This document shows, in pieces, positions 1 to 9,150 of a stretch of DNA of 64,000 nt; position 1 is the stretch's first letter, and the number at the start of each line of letters is the position of its first letter. Source of the stretch: Rhizobium sp. SL42 (GTDB taxonomy: Bacteria > Pseudomonadota > Alphaproteobacteria > Rhizobiales > Rhizobiaceae). The stretch covers positions 1,130,001 to 1,194,000 of the forward strand of contig NZ_CP063397.1 of assembly GCF_021729845.1 (NCBI RefSeq), written 5' to 3'. The translations under genes were made by a program, and so were the position numbers. Below the pieces are notes generated by a model, which was given only the letters and a program-made list of their open reading frames with translations, was not told the origin of the DNA and made no database searches.

Positions 1-62
1 ATGCGGACCATACGGCGGGATCAAGTCGCTGAAGGGCCTGATCCCGTCGCATTTCAATCGAT

Positions 63-1769
63 TTATTTTTGATCGCGCAATTCACGCCTGAGGATCTTGC
101 CGACATTTGTCTTCGGCAGCTCGGTGCGGAATTCGATGAAGCGCGGCCGCTTGTAGTTGGTCAGGTTTGCCGCGCAATGCGCTTTCAGCTCGTCGATCGT
201 CAGCGCCTGATCCTTCTTCACTACGAAGAGCTTCACCGCTTCGCCGGAATGTTCGTCCGGCACCCCGACGGCGGCGCATTCCAGCACGCCCGCATGCATG
301 GCCGCCACTTCCTCGATCTCGTTCGGATAGACGTTGAAGCCGGACACCAGGATCATGTCCTTCTTGCGGTCGACGATCTTGACGTAGCCGCGCTCGTCCA
401 TCATCCCCATGTCGCCCGAGCGGAAGAAGCCGTCCTCGGTCATAACCTTGGCGGTCTCTTCCGGACGCTGCCAGTAGCCGGCCATCACCTGCGGCCCGCG
501 GATGCAGATCTCGCCGACCTCGCCGATCGCCAGCGTCTGCCCGTCCTCGTCGCGGATCTCGATATCCGTCGAGGGCAGGGGCAGGCCGATCATGCCGGAG
601 AATTCATTGCTGTCGAGCCGGTTGACCGTCGCGACCGGCGAGGTTTCCGACAGGCCGTAGCCCTCGGTGATCGGACGGCCCGTCATCTGCAGCCAGCGTT
701 CGGCCACTGGCCGCTGCACGGCCATGCCGCCGCCCAGCGCCAGCATCAGGGACGAAAAGTCGAGATTCTTGAAGTCCGGATTGTTCATCATCGCATTGAA
801 CAGCGTGTTCAGCCCGGGGAAAATATGCGCCTTGAAGCCCTGCAATTCCTTGACGAAGCCGGGAATGTCGCGCGGATTGGCGATCAACAGGTTGTGGCCG
901 CCCAGCGCCACGCCCATCAGCGAATTCACCGTCAGCGCGAAAATATGGTAGAGCGGCAGCGCGCAGACGAAATTGAGCACCTCCGGACGGCCCTTGTCGG
1001 CAAAGGCTGCTTCCAGCCACAGCGCGATCTGCTGCTTGTTGGCCAGAAGATTGGCATGGGTGAGCGTCGCACCTTTGGAGACACCGGTCGTGCCGCCGGT
1101 ATATTGCAGGAAGGCAACGTCGCTCGACACCACGTCCACCGGTTTCAATGTCTGGCACGCGCCCTCAGTGAGCATGGACTTGAAGCCGATATGGCCGGGG
1201 ATCGACCAGGCCGGCACGAGCTTCTTCACCTTGCGCACGACGAGATTGACGATATGCCCCTTCAGGCCAAGCATGTCGCCCATGGCGCAGACGATCACAT
1301 GTTTGACCTCGGTGCGCGCCAGCACCTGCTCGACCGTATGGGCGAAATTCTCCAGCACCAGGATCGCCTTGGCGCCGCTGTCCTTCAACTGGTGTTCCAG
1401 CTCGCGCGGCGTGTAAAGCGGATTGACGTTCACCACGATCATGCCGGCGCGCAGGATGCCATAGACCATCACCGGGTTCTGCAGGATGTTCGGCGTCATC
1501 ACGGCAACGCGGTCGCTCTTTTGAAGCCCCTTGGACTGCAGCCAGGCACCGACCTTGCGCGACTGGGCCTCGAGTTCGCGAAACGTCATGCCGCGGCCCA
1601 TGCTCGAAAAGGCCAGCCGGTCGCTGTACTTGGCGCAGCTTGCTTCGAAGAGTGCGCCAAGCGAGGGATGGGCGTGCGGGGCAATGTCTGCGGGGACCGA
1701 CGACGGATAGGAGCCGAGCCAGATTTTCTCGGCGGCGCGACCGCTGTGGCGGCTCAAGGTTTCCGACAT
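63..1769 (-). CDS. fadD: Long-chain fatty acid--CoA ligase
   Basis: Adenylate-forming enzyme that activates long-chain fatty acids to acyl-CoA with ATP, the entry step of beta-oxidation, acting at the inner membrane. The 568-residue protein shows the AMP-binding P-loop YTGGTTGVSKGA near residue 225, the GYGLSETSP motif, the hinge region SGDMGMMDERGYVKIVDR and the C-terminal lysine motif PKTNVGKILRREL. Length matches the FadD family. The ATG follows a clear GGGAGG ribosome site. Upstream sits a TTGACGT/ACGTCAA palindrome overlapping a candidate -35 box, so repression by a MerR- or TetR-type acyl-CoA-responsive regulator is likely (inference). The 3' end lies 62 bp from the window edge. Family assignment is firm; chain-length preference is not visible. 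Confidence 0.95.
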   Translation of the reverse strand: MSETLSRHSGRAAEKIWLGSYPSSVPADIAPHAHPSLGALFEASCAKYSDRLAFSSMGRGMTFRELEAQSRKVGAWLQSKGLQKSDRVAVMTPNILQNPVMVYGILRAGMIVVNVNPLYTPRELEHQLKDSGAKAILVLENFAHTVEQVLARTEVKHVIVCAMGDMLGLKGHIVNLVVRKVKKLVPAWSIPGHIGFKSMLTEGACQTLKPVDVVSSDVAFLQYTGGTTGVSKGATLTHANLLANKQQIALWLEAAFADKGRPEVLNFVCALPLYHIFALTVNSLMGVALGGHNLLIANPRDIPGFVKELQGFKAHIFPGLNTLFNAMMNNPDFKNLDFSSLMLALGGGMAVQRPVAERWLQMTGRPITEGYGLSETSPVATVNRLDSNEFSGMIGLPLPSTDIEIRDEDGQTLAIGEVGEICIRGPQVMAGYWQRPEETAKVMTEDGFFRSGDMGMMDERGYVKIVDRKKDMILVSGFNVYPNEIEEVAAMHAGVLECAAVGVPDEHSGEAVKLFVVKKDQALTIDELKAHCAANLTNYKRPRFIEFRTELPKTNVGKILRRELRDQK

Positions 1770-1876
1770 GTATTCCTCCCGAATGTCATTCTTGCCTGCG
1801 CGCCTGTTCCGGTGCGAGCTCCTCCTCAGGGCTCGTAAAGCTTATGCTTTCGCCGGACCAGTGCAAGCCCCGCGAG

Positions 1877-1903
1877 CTTATATAACCTTGACGTAAACGT
1901 CAA
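1877..1903 (-). promoter_or_regulatory. fadD promoter with overlapping palindromic operator
   Basis: Reading towards fadD, TTGACG (1903-1898) and TATAAG (1882-1877) form a -35/-10 pair with a short 15-bp spacer. The -35 box is inside the palindrome TTGACGTAAACGTCAA (1888-1903), whose 7-bp arms are perfect. The pattern TTNACGTNNACGTNAA resembles sites described for the MerR-family regulator LiuR in proteobacteria (from memory; not verified). Related motifs precede the flavoprotein gene ending at 3969 and the GMC oxidoreductase gene starting at 50531. Confidence 0.55.
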
Positions 1904-2000
1904 TAATTCTCGTGTGCGCCGGCTGCGCCCGAGAAACATAGGAACCTTCCGGTGCCGAATCCGTTTCTTTTCCATCGACAAAAACAAAGGAGGCAACCCG

Positions 2001-2393
2001 ATGTTGCATCAGAATCAGACCACGCAGGGTCGCGATCCCTATGTCAAGGATACGCCGTCGCTGATCGCCAGCGACAAGGTTGAAGGTACCGCGGTTTATG
2101 GTGCCGACGGCAAGCGGATCGGCTCGATCCAGCGTATCATCCTCGAGAAGCGCGGTGGTCGCGTTGCCTATGCCGTGCTCAGCTTCGGCGGCTTCTGGGG
2201 CATCGGCGATGACTATTATCCGCTGCCATGGGAAAAGTTGCGCTACGACGAGGAACTGGACGGGTACCGTCTGGACATGACCAAGGACCAGATCGAAGGC
2301 GCCCCGCGCTACCGTGACGATGATAGCGACTGGTACAAGAACAACGGTCGCTCGGTCTATGATTACTACGGCGTGCCGCCGTACTGGATGTAA
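2001..2393 (+). CDS. PRC-barrel domain protein
   Basis: A 130-residue soluble protein built around a single PRC-barrel domain (residues about 20-95, with VEGTAVYGADGKRIGSIQRI and LPWEKLRYDEELDGYRLDM). The acidic, Tyr-rich tail ends in YYGVPPYWM. PRC-barrel proteins of this short type are common in rhizobia, often stress-associated; no enzymatic role is known. An in-frame upstream extension exists, but the ATG at 2001 has an ideal AAAGGAGGC ribosome site and was chosen. It is a single-gene unit closed by a strong terminator. Confidence 0.85.
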   Translation: MLHQNQTTQGRDPYVKDTPSLIASDKVEGTAVYGADGKRIGSIQRIILEKRGGRVAYAVLSFGGFWGIGDDYYPLPWEKLRYDEELDGYRLDMTKDQIEGAPRYRDDDSDWYKNNGRSVYDYYGVPPYWM

Positions 2394-2409
2394 TCCACAC
2401 TCGGAAACA

Positions 2410-2434
2410 GGCCCCGTTCGCGGGGCCTTTTTTT
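2410..2434 (+). terminator. Rho-independent terminator of the PRC-barrel gene
   Basis: GGCCCC/GGGGCC stem with a GTTCGC loop followed by a run of seven T. Confidence 0.9.
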
Positions 2435-2669
2435 CTGGCCGGTCCGGCCGCCTATCTCGGGGCTTCGGCTGTCTTGGCGCGCCAGCTATCTTGGGAAGAA
2501 TGAACGGCAGCGTAATCTCGCTGCAGCGGGAGAGACGTCAATCAACCCACCCGAGCCCGTACTAGAATTACGGCACTCGCGCTCGCGGCGTCCACTGACA
2601 CATAATTCAGCGCACGGCCAGAACTTTTCAGTCGGCATGCATTTTCGATGGACCTATTTTTTTTAAGAA

Positions 2670-2745
2670 TGGTGCCGCTTGCAGGACTCGAACCTGCGAC
2701 CCCATCATTACGAATGATGTGCTCTACCACCTGAGCTAAAGCGGC
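2670..2745 (-). tRNA. tRNA-Thr(CGT)
   Basis: On the minus strand a 76-nt cloverleaf can be folded: acceptor GCCGCTT/AAGCGGC, D arm AGCTCAGGTGGTAGAGC, anticodon stem CATCA/TGATG around loop TTCGTAA (anticodon CGT, threonine ACG codons), T arm with GGTTCGAGTCC, and an encoded CCA end at 2670-2672. No integrated element is seen next to it. Confidence 0.95.
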
Positions 2746-2871
2746 ACGCGGCGAAAGGGCAGGGCCCGTCCGCGTTTGGTGATGCGGCTGATACAGGCAT
2801 TGCCCCGTGATTTCAAGCCGGATTTCTCCTTGATGTGCAAAAAATGGCGGCAGTGCTAATGGCGTGCACCG

Positions 2872-3921
2872 TCATTTCAGCGGCCATTGCGCCGGCCAGT
2901 TCTGCGGTCCGCCGAGATCGTCTCCGTCGCAATCTTTCGATGTCTCGCGATCGAGCAGGAGAACCGGCCCGCCCTGGTTGCTGGCCAGATGCCACTCGTT
3001 ATAGGTCCCGCAATCGCCGATCCCCCGACCGCGGAAGAAGGCGGTCAGTGAACGCGCTTCGAAATCGTAGTCGAGATTGTAGGCGTCGGACACGGTGCTC
3101 GGCGCACCCTCCTGCATCACGGGGAAGGCCATGCGCGTGACGCTGCCATAGCTTTCGACAAACATCGCATAGGGAAAGTTGTAGGCGCCCGGCGTGCCGC
3201 AGGGCGTTGCATAGAGCGTTTCGTTTTCCGAAATCTGGTGCGCGAAGGCATTGCCGTCCAGAAGGCTTTCCTCGGTATCGGCGCATTCGCCGCCTTCGGC
3301 AAAGCGGCGGCGGATCGCTTCCGGCAAGGCCGAAAATGCGGCGATGTTTCGAAACGGGATCGGCGGAGAAGGCGGCTTGTCGCCCGGAGCGCTCAGCGCA
3401 TCCGTGTGACCGACCCGCCTTTGCAGGTCGTCCATGAACAGCAGGCCGGCAGCAAATCCCGCAAGCGCAATGTCAGCCTCGACGGAAGCCGCGCCGTGCC
3501 TCAGCTTCAGATGCATTGTCGTTCCGTTCTTCAGCGCAGCGACAAGCCCGTTGCCGATGAAGTCGCCGGAAAGCAGCAGCATCGCGCCGACCGGATCATA
3601 ACGGACGCCGCCCGCCGGAATGGAGAGCGGCGCGCCGCCGTCAATGCTGATCGAGGCGCTTGCACCCCCGGCATCCGTTGCAAGAGCCTCGTCATCCGTC
3701 GAAACCGCGATTGTTACCGGCGTTTCGGGTCCGCCGGCACGCTTCAATTCGACTTGGCTGATGGCGCTGTCCGGGATGAACTGGCGCATGCTGCAGTCGC
3801 GGGCCTGGCTGCATGTCACCTGCCATGACTGGAATTCCTTGAAGCCGCCGCCGACAGCAAGTGCGATGGCCGGGCCGCAAAGCAGCAGGGCAAGGGTTGG
3901 GGGCAGGAGCCGGAACTGCAT
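2872..3921 (-). CDS. DUF1176 family secreted protein
   Basis: A 349-residue protein with an N-terminal signal peptide (hydrophobic stretch LLPPTLALLLCGPAIALA, cleavage about residue 22), so periplasmic. The opening FKEFQSWQVTCSQARDC and Cys-paired segments (residues about 37-43, and C-terminal GDCGTYNEWHLA) fit the DUF1176 family of alphaproteobacteria and gammaproteobacteria. Function unknown. It stands alone, converging on the tRNA-Thr gene, 47 bp upstream of the flavoprotein gene's 3' end and on the same strand. Identification rests on the overall pattern. Confidence 0.75.
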   Translation of the reverse strand: MQFRLLPPTLALLLCGPAIALAVGGGFKEFQSWQVTCSQARDCSMRQFIPDSAISQVELKRAGGPETPVTIAVSTDDEALATDAGGASASISIDGGAPLSIPAGGVRYDPVGAMLLLSGDFIGNGLVAALKNGTTMHLKLRHGAASVEADIALAGFAAGLLFMDDLQRRVGHTDALSAPGDKPPSPPIPFRNIAAFSALPEAIRRRFAEGGECADTEESLLDGNAFAHQISENETLYATPCGTPGAYNFPYAMFVESYGSVTRMAFPVMQEGAPSTVSDAYNLDYDFEARSLTAFFRGRGIGDCGTYNEWHLASNQGGPVLLLDRETSKDCDGDDLGGPQNWPAQWPLK

Positions 3922-3968
3922 GAACGTCCTCCGCTATGGATTGCGCAAGGACGCTAGCAGGGCAGGGC

Positions 3969-4928
3969 TTAGCCGCAAATCGCCTTTTTTGCGCCTATAT
4001 ATTCGCGCTCAAGCCGGTCGACGACATCTGCCACGGGTTCGACCGCCTTCACGGCGCCTATCCCCTGGCCGCAGCCCCATATGTCCTTCCAGGCCTTGGC
4101 GCCCGTCGTTGCCTTGTCGAAGTCCATCTTCGACGGATCGGCCTCCGGCAGGTTGTCCGGGTCCATGCCTGCCGCAGCAATGGACGATTTCAGATAGTTG
4201 CCGTGAATGCCGGTGAAATAGTTGGAATAGACAATGTCATTGGCCTTGGCGTCGACGATTGCCTGTTTGTAGGCGTCGGAAGCGCGTGCCTCCGTGGTCG
4301 CAATGAAGGGCGAGCCGATATAGGCCATGTCCGCGCCCATCGCCTGGGCGGCGAGGACCGCTCCGCCATTGGCGATCGCGCCGGCCAGCAGCAGCGGCCC
4401 GTCGAACCATTCGCGGATTTCCTGGACAAGTGCAAACGGCGAAAGCGTACCGGCATGGCCGCCAGCCCCCGTCGCCACCGCGATCAGCCCGTCCGCACCC
4501 TTACGGATGGCCGAATTGGCGTGCCGGTTGTTGATCACGTCATGCAGGACAATACCGCCATAGCTGTGCACGGCGGCATTCACTTCTGGCACCGCGCCGA
4601 GCGAGGATATGACGATCGGCACCTTGTATTTTACGCACATCATCAGATCATGCTCGAGCCGCTTGTTCGAGGTGTGCACAATCTGGTTTACAGCAAACGG
4701 GGCTGCCTTGGCACCGGGATTTCGCGCATCATGCGCCGCCAATTCCTCGGTGATCTCGGCCAGCCATTCGTCGAGCTGGGCTTCCGGGCGGGCATTGAGC
4801 GCCGGAAAGGAGCCGACGATACCGGCCTTGCACTGGGCAAGCGTCAGCTGGGGGTGCGAAATGATGAACAGCGGCGAGGCGACGACAGGAAGCCTCAGAT
4901 TGTCTTTCAGGATTGGTGGCAGGGCCAT
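3969..4928 (-). CDS. Nitronate monooxygenase family flavoprotein
   Basis: FMN-dependent TIM-barrel enzyme of the nitronate monooxygenase (formerly 2-nitropropane dioxygenase) family, which also includes FabK-type enoyl-ACP reductases. Features: N-terminal MALPPILKDNLRLPVVASPL, the FMN-phosphate region GADGLIAVATGAGGHAGTLSP (residues about 165-185) and a downstream GAIANGGAVLAA loop. An in-frame ATG lies at 4943, but GGGAGGTGAAGTG inside that extension is a good ribosome site for the ATG at 4928, which also gives the usual family N-terminus. A palindromic operator begins only 20 bp upstream of this start, suggesting control together with fadD. The true substrate cannot be read from sequence. 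Confidence 0.88.
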   Translation of the reverse strand: MALPPILKDNLRLPVVASPLFIISHPQLTLAQCKAGIVGSFPALNARPEAQLDEWLAEITEELAAHDARNPGAKAAPFAVNQIVHTSNKRLEHDLMMCVKYKVPIVISSLGAVPEVNAAVHSYGGIVLHDVINNRHANSAIRKGADGLIAVATGAGGHAGTLSPFALVQEIREWFDGPLLLAGAIANGGAVLAAQAMGADMAYIGSPFIATTEARASDAYKQAIVDAKANDIVYSNYFTGIHGNYLKSSIAAAGMDPDNLPEADPSKMDFDKATTGAKAWKDIWGCGQGIGAVKAVEPVADVVDRLEREYIGAKKAICG

Positions 4929-5260
4929 CACTTCACCTCCCATGAAGTTACGTTTACGAAAACGTCAATTGATTAGCAGAAGCCCGGTGCCGAGGGAAGG
5001 CGGGATCGATATGAACTTGGCTTCGAGTGCAAGGATGCTCGCCAGAGCCGGCAGGCTCCAAGATCCGGGTCTTGGCGGCAGCCCGGATGCAGACCGGATC
5101 GCGGCAGACGCGATCGGAAAGTCTCGCATCGGTCGCATTCCTGTGTTTATTGTCGCTCAGTTCGGCTTTCTGGGCTTGCAGATGAAAAAGTCAGCGGTTA
5201 CCGAATCGTTACCAGTATGACGATGTTGCAGGGGCGAACCCCAGAGGAGTATGGCGGCCA
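4929..5260. promoter_or_regulatory. Divergent intergenic region with operator
   Basis: About 330 bp between divergent genes. Close to the flavoprotein start (4948-4968) is TTACGTTTACGAAAACGTCAA, resembling the fadD operator (ACGT/ACG half-sites and TTGACG on the other strand). The rest (4970-5240) shows no ORF with convincing coding character, no tRNA and no obvious hairpin. AGAGGAGT at 5243-5250 is the ribosome site of the downstream gene. Confidence 0.45.
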
Positions 5261-6490
5261 GTGAACGGATTGGAGACAGCCATCAGGAACGCGCTGGAGC
5301 GTGCGGATCGATCTAACGCCGAAACGCGCGCGCGCATATACCAGTCGGCCCGCCAGGCTTTGGAGAGCGGCCTGCGCAAGCAGAACATCAATGATGTCGA
5401 GACCGTCAACTATCAGCGGCGCAAGCTCGAAACGCTGATCCATGAGGTCGAGCTTGAGGAGCGTGCGCGCCTCGATATGACCGTCTCGCCACCCGATGTG
5501 GCACCAAGCTCCACGCCGGCGCAGGCTGGCGATGCCGCACCAGCTGTCTCGACGCAGATGCAGACACCGGCTCCGGCCCCGACCGAGGCACGGACCCCGG
5601 TCTCAGCGCAGGGCTCCCGCGCGGAACCTGCATTTGCCGCGTCTCCCGCCTCCGCCCGGAGTGCCGGCGCGACCGATCGTGACATCGACCGTGATCCGGT
5701 ATTCGATGACGACGACCTCTATGCCTCGCCGCGCGACGAGCGTGAACAATCCTCGGATGCCGATGGACCCATGCCGGACATGCGGTCCGAAGCGCCGCTG
5801 CGCAAGCCGCGCCGGCGTCGCGGCTTTTTTTCACGCCTGTTTATTCTGGCCATTCTCCTGGCGGGCGCCGGAACGGCGGCCTGGTGGGTGTATTCCTCGG
5901 ATCTGTTGCTCACCGATGCCGAGCGCGATACCAGCGTCCCCAATCCGCCGCCGCGCGCCGAGGAAGAGGATTTCAACGGACCCGAAAGCGCGCCGCAGGC
6001 ACCACAGGGCCCCCAGGCCCTCGACAGCCGCGGCGGGTTTTCCGATGACTGGATCGATGTGTTCGAGCCTCAGCAGATCGCGGCCATCCGTCCGCGTGCC
6101 AATGGCATGGTCGATGTCGTGACGGCGAGCGACGGAACGGCGGTTCGCCTTGGTTCGCGCAGCGGTGACGCCGACGGCGCGATCGAAATCACGGTGCCCG
6201 CCGACGTATTGCGCGAGTTGGCCGGTCGCACGTCGACGATCGCGTTAACCTTGCAATCGGCCGATGACAAGCCGGTGCAGATTTCTGTCGACTGCGATTT
6301 TTCCCGTCTTGGTGCCTGCCCCCGCCATCGCTTCACCATCAATCCGCAAAAGCTGGACGCCCTGTTCCGGGTCAGTTTCGACAGCGGAATGGCACCCGCC
6401 AGCGCTGGCCGCCTGGTCGTCAATGCCGATCTGTCGGGCGGCGGTCGCGGCGTCAACCTCTATTCGGTGCGCATCCTGCCCGGCCAGTGA
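5261..6490 (+). CDS. Membrane-anchored protein of unknown function
   Basis: A 409-residue protein starting at GTG, ten bases after an AGAGGAGT ribosome site. Layout: an N-terminal helical segment (residues 1-72, rich in Arg/Glu, MNGLETAIRNALERADRSNA), a Pro/Ala/Ser-rich disordered linker (about 75-180), a basic patch RKPRRRRG, one transmembrane helix (about 190-211), then an acidic stretch and a C-terminal globular domain (about 255-409) with two Cys (CDFSRLGAC). The topology predicts a cytoplasmic N-terminus and a periplasmic C-domain. The same layout is familiar from uncharacterised rhizobial proteins; no function is proposed. Confidence 0.8.
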   Translation: MNGLETAIRNALERADRSNAETRARIYQSARQALESGLRKQNINDVETVNYQRRKLETLIHEVELEERARLDMTVSPPDVAPSSTPAQAGDAAPAVSTQMQTPAPAPTEARTPVSAQGSRAEPAFAASPASARSAGATDRDIDRDPVFDDDDLYASPRDEREQSSDADGPMPDMRSEAPLRKPRRRRGFFSRLFILAILLAGAGTAAWWVYSSDLLLTDAERDTSVPNPPPRAEEEDFNGPESAPQAPQGPQALDSRGGFSDDWIDVFEPQQIAAIRPRANGMVDVVTASDGTAVRLGSRSGDADGAIEITVPADVLRELAGRTSTIALTLQSADDKPVQISVDCDFSRLGACPRHRFTINPQKLDALFRVSFDSGMAPASAGRLVVNADLSGGGRGVNLYSVRILPGQ

Positions 6491-6553
6491 CCTGGCCAGT
6501 GATCCGGCCGAGTCGAGGGATCCGACCGCTCAAAGATCTGCAGGCCCGCGCGG

Positions 6554-7435
6554 TCACTTGAGGAAATCCGGCCCCTTGCCGATGATCTTCTTGTCCATCT
6601 TGCCGATCTTGTCCTCGTCCTTGCCCTCATAGTCGATCGACAGCAGCATGTGGCGTATGATGTTCAGGCGCGCGCGTCGCTTGTCATTGGCATGCACGAC
6701 CGTCCAGGGCGCGTGGTCTGAATGTGTCTCCTTCAGCATGCGGTCGCGCTTCGCCGTATAGTCGTCCCATTTGTTCAGGGCCGCGATATCCATCGGCGAC
6801 AGTTTCCACACCTTTAGCGGATCGTGCCGGCGGTCATGGAAACGCTTCAGCTGCATTTCCCGGCCGATATCCAGCCAGAACTTGAAAAAGAATATGCCTT
6901 CCTGGACGATCAGCTTCTCGAACCGGGTCGCCTGCTTGAAGAAGTCCTCGTATTGCTCCGGGGTGCAAAAGCCCATGACCGGTTCAACGCCTGCGCGGTT
7001 GTACCAGGAACGGTCGAACAGCACGGATTCCCCGGCTGTCGGGAAGTGATAGACATAGCGCTGGAAATACCACTGGCCGCGCTCCGTCTCGGTCGGCTTG
7101 GTCAGCGCCACAACCCGTGCAGAACGTGGGTTCATATAGGCGAGGGTCGAATGAATGGCGCCGCCCTTTCCCGCCGCATCGCGCCCCTCGAACAGCGCCA
7201 TCACCCGCTTGCCGGTCTTCTGCATCCAGAACTGCACCTTGACGAGTTCGATCTGCAGCCGTTCCAGTTCCTTGTCGAAGGTCTGCTGATCCAGCTTCTT
7301 GTCATAGGGGAAGCTGCCGGATTGCAGGGCATTGTCATCGATCCACTTCGGTAGCTCAACCGCGTCGATGTCGAACACCCGCTCTGCGCCGCCGATTTTC
7401 AACGTGGTCGCGCGGCTCTCAGTCTGCTGGTCCAT
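6554..7435 (-). CDS. ppk2: Polyphosphate kinase 2
   Basis: PPK2-family enzyme transferring phosphate between polyphosphate and nucleotides. The 293-residue protein has the Walker A motif GRDAAGKGG, the Walker B/lid region [17 protein letters not shown] and the basic segment [18 protein letters not shown], diagnostic for single-domain PPK2. An ATG exists at 7483, but the start at 7435 is preceded by GGAGAGG and is preferred. It diverges from phoR, so polyphosphate metabolism sits beside the phosphate-starvation module; the short intergenic region carries one Pho-like half site. Whether it favours GDP/ADP phosphorylation or polyphosphate synthesis cannot be told. Confidence 0.93.
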   Translation of the reverse strand: MDQQTESRATTLKIGGAERVFDIDAVELPKWIDDNALQSGSFPYDKKLDQQTFDKELERLQIELVKVQFWMQKTGKRVMALFEGRDAAGKGGAIHSTLAYMNPRSARVVALTKPTETERGQWYFQRYVYHFPTAGESVLFDRSWYNRAGVEPVMGFCTPEQYEDFFKQATRFEKLIVQEGIFFFKFWLDIGREMQLKRFHDRRHDPLKVWKLSPMDIAALNKWDDYTAKRDRMLKETHSDHAPWTVVHANDKRRARLNIIRHMLLSIDYEGKDEDKIGKMDKKIIGKGPDFLK

Positions 7436-7642
7436 GGGGTTCCTCTCCGGCTTGCCTGCGTCAATCCGCAGTTGTTCGCTCATAGTGAGCGCATGGAGGC
7501 CATGATTTCAAGCCTTTGCTGATAGGCGACGGAGTCTCGGCCGCGGGGATAAATCGAAAGCGCCGATAGCGGGTCGCTGAAACTTCTGTCATGAATCATG
7601 GCTATCAGGGTTGTGACACATGATTGGCGAGGCCTTCTGCGC

Positions 7643-8962
7643 GTGACTGAAGACGATGATACCGGCGGCTGGCGCCGCGCGACGCGGCATGTTTTGTCCG
7701 GCTGGCCGTATATTGTCGCAGCACTTGCCGTTTCGCTTTCGGCCTATGGCGCCGGCGCAAAGCCCGGGTTCGCCGCGGCACTGTTCATCATGTTTTTCGC
7801 GCTCATCCTGCTGCGCCGTCCGCCGCCGGTCGAAGGCCGGGTCGCGACCACGGGTTCGTCCGAGGTCGAGCCGCTGGCTTCTGATCCGTCGCCCCAGATC
7901 GCGGCCGTGATCGACGCTCTGGATCTGCCGATCTTTGTCATGGGACGCGAGGCCGACCTGTTGGCGCAGAACCGGGCGGCGGAAAAGGCCTTCGGTTCTT
8001 TGGCTGTGGGCGCGCATATTTCCGCCCGCTGGCGCTCGCCGGGCATTCTCGACATGGTCCGGGAAACCATCGCGACCGGAGAACCCAACCAGATCGAACA
8101 TTCCGAGCGCTTGCCGTCCGAGCGCGTCTATGTTGTGCGCATCACCCCCGTTTCGCTCCGGGATCCGCCGGTCCAACCTGTCGCGGGCCAGACTGGGACT
8201 CAGGCTGGTGAAGCAATGGATACGGCAGGCAACGCCCGGTTCTTCCTGCTGTCCTTCAAGGATATTTCCGACCTTCGGCGTCTTGATCAGATGCGCAGCG
8301 ATTTTGTTGCCAATGCCAGCCACGAGCTGCGCACGCCGCTTGCCTCCCTGCGCGGCTTCATCGAGACGATGCAGGGGCCGGCCAAGGACGACCTCAAGGC
8401 GAAAGAACGTTTCCTGTCGATCATGCTCGACCAGGCCAATCGCATGAGCCGTCTCGTCGATGATCTGCTGTCTTTGTCGCGGCTCGAACTGAAGGCTCAT
8501 CTCGCGCCCGATCGCATGGTCGATCTCGCGCCGGTGCTCGGCCATGTCCGGGATTCGCTGGCGCCGCTGGCAAGCGACCTGAATGTGGACATCCGGCTCC
8601 AGGTGCCCGACGGCAAGGTCGAGGTGCTGGGTGATCGGGACGAGCTGGTACAGGTGTTCGAAAACCTGATCGAGAATGCATGCAAATACGGTCAGGACGG
8701 CAAGTTCATCGAAGTCACGGTTCGCCACGAAGCGGGAGGCTCCGCGGAAGTCAGCGTCCGGGACCATGGGCCGGGCATCCCGGCAGAGCATGTGCCGCGA
8801 CTGACCGAACGTTTTTACCGTGTCAGTGTCGAGGACAGTCGCTCGAAAAAGGGTACCGGCCTGGGTCTGGCTATCGTCAAGCATATCCTGACGCGCCACC
8901 GAGCCCGGCTGATCGTGAAGTCGGAATTGGGCAAGGGGACCGACTTTACCGTCCGCTTCTGA
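7643..8962 (+). CDS. phoR: Phosphate regulon sensor histidine kinase PhoR
   Basis: Sensor kinase of the PhoR-PhoB system. Two N-terminal membrane segments (YIVAALAVSLSAY and GFAAALFIMFFALILL), a PAS-like region, the H-box NASHELRTPLASL (His227 from this start), then N, G1 and G2 boxes of the HATPase (ENLIENACKYG, DHGPGIP, GTGLGLAIVKH). A GTG at 7643 has GCGAGG ten bases upstream; the longer ATG at 7598 lacks a ribosome site and overlaps a Pho half site, so the GTG is preferred with moderate certainty. The adjacent pst-phoU-phoB genes confirm the role. Confidence 0.92.
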   Translation: MTEDDDTGGWRRATRHVLSGWPYIVAALAVSLSAYGAGAKPGFAAALFIMFFALILLRRPPPVEGRVATTGSSEVEPLASDPSPQIAAVIDALDLPIFVMGREADLLAQNRAAEKAFGSLAVGAHISARWRSPGILDMVRETIATGEPNQIEHSERLPSERVYVVRITPVSLRDPPVQPVAGQTGTQAGEAMDTAGNARFFLLSFKDISDLRRLDQMRSDFVANASHELRTPLASLRGFIETMQGPAKDDLKAKERFLSIMLDQANRMSRLVDDLLSLSRLELKAHLAPDRMVDLAPVLGHVRDSLAPLASDLNVDIRLQVPDGKVEVLGDRDELVQVFENLIENACKYGQDGKFIEVTVRHEAGGSAEVSVRDHGPGIPAEHVPRLTERFYRVSVEDSRSKKGTGLGLAIVKHILTRHRARLIVKSELGKGTDFTVRF

Positions 8963-8998
8963 CATAAATCATCGGACTTTCAGCGGTGTTCTGAGAAA

Positions 8999-9024
8999 GA
9001 TCAAGCAATTTCAATTGCTTGGTC
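8999..9024. terminator. Stem-loop between phoR and pstS
   Basis: GATCAAGCAATT and AATTGCTTGGTC form 12-bp arms (one G-T or mismatch) around a 2-nt centre. It directly precedes the Pho box; there is no long T run, so it may act as a weak phoR terminator or as part of the promoter. Confidence 0.4.
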
Positions 9025-9052
9025 TGTCACAAATGTTTCATCGAACTGACAT
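9024..9052 (+). promoter_or_regulatory. Pho box upstream of pstS
   Basis: Three 7-mers on an 11-bp period: CTGTCAC (9024), GTTTCAT (9035) and CTGACAT (9046), separated by AAAT and CGAA. This matches the PhoB consensus of direct CTGTCAT repeats with 4-bp A/T-rich spacers. It lies about 100 bp before the pstS start. A further isolated CTGACATAAAT occurs at 8959, overlapping the phoR stop. Confidence 0.85.
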
Positions 9053-9150
9053 AAAAGCAGTGGGCAAGAGCCGCTAAGACCGTCTTGCCGATCCTCGGAG
9101 AACGACGGTACGGCCGCAAAGACACACAAGCCCACCCTTGGGAGATTATG

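Noticed and set aside
2..91. Possible 3' end of a plus-strand gene entering the window (reads ...GGIKSLKGLIPSHFNRFIF)
   Set aside because: Too short to recognise, overlaps the fadD end, and could be chance.
69..1838. 589-codon open frame antisense to fadD
   Set aside because: His/Asp/Gln-rich translation without any domain, mirror of fadD codon positions in GC-rich DNA.
2435..2660. Small ORFs between the PRC-barrel gene and tRNA-Thr
   Set aside because: No ribosome site and no coding character; nothing supportable seen.
7589..8965. 458-codon frame antisense to phoR
   Set aside because: Shadow frame; phoR has all kinase boxes.
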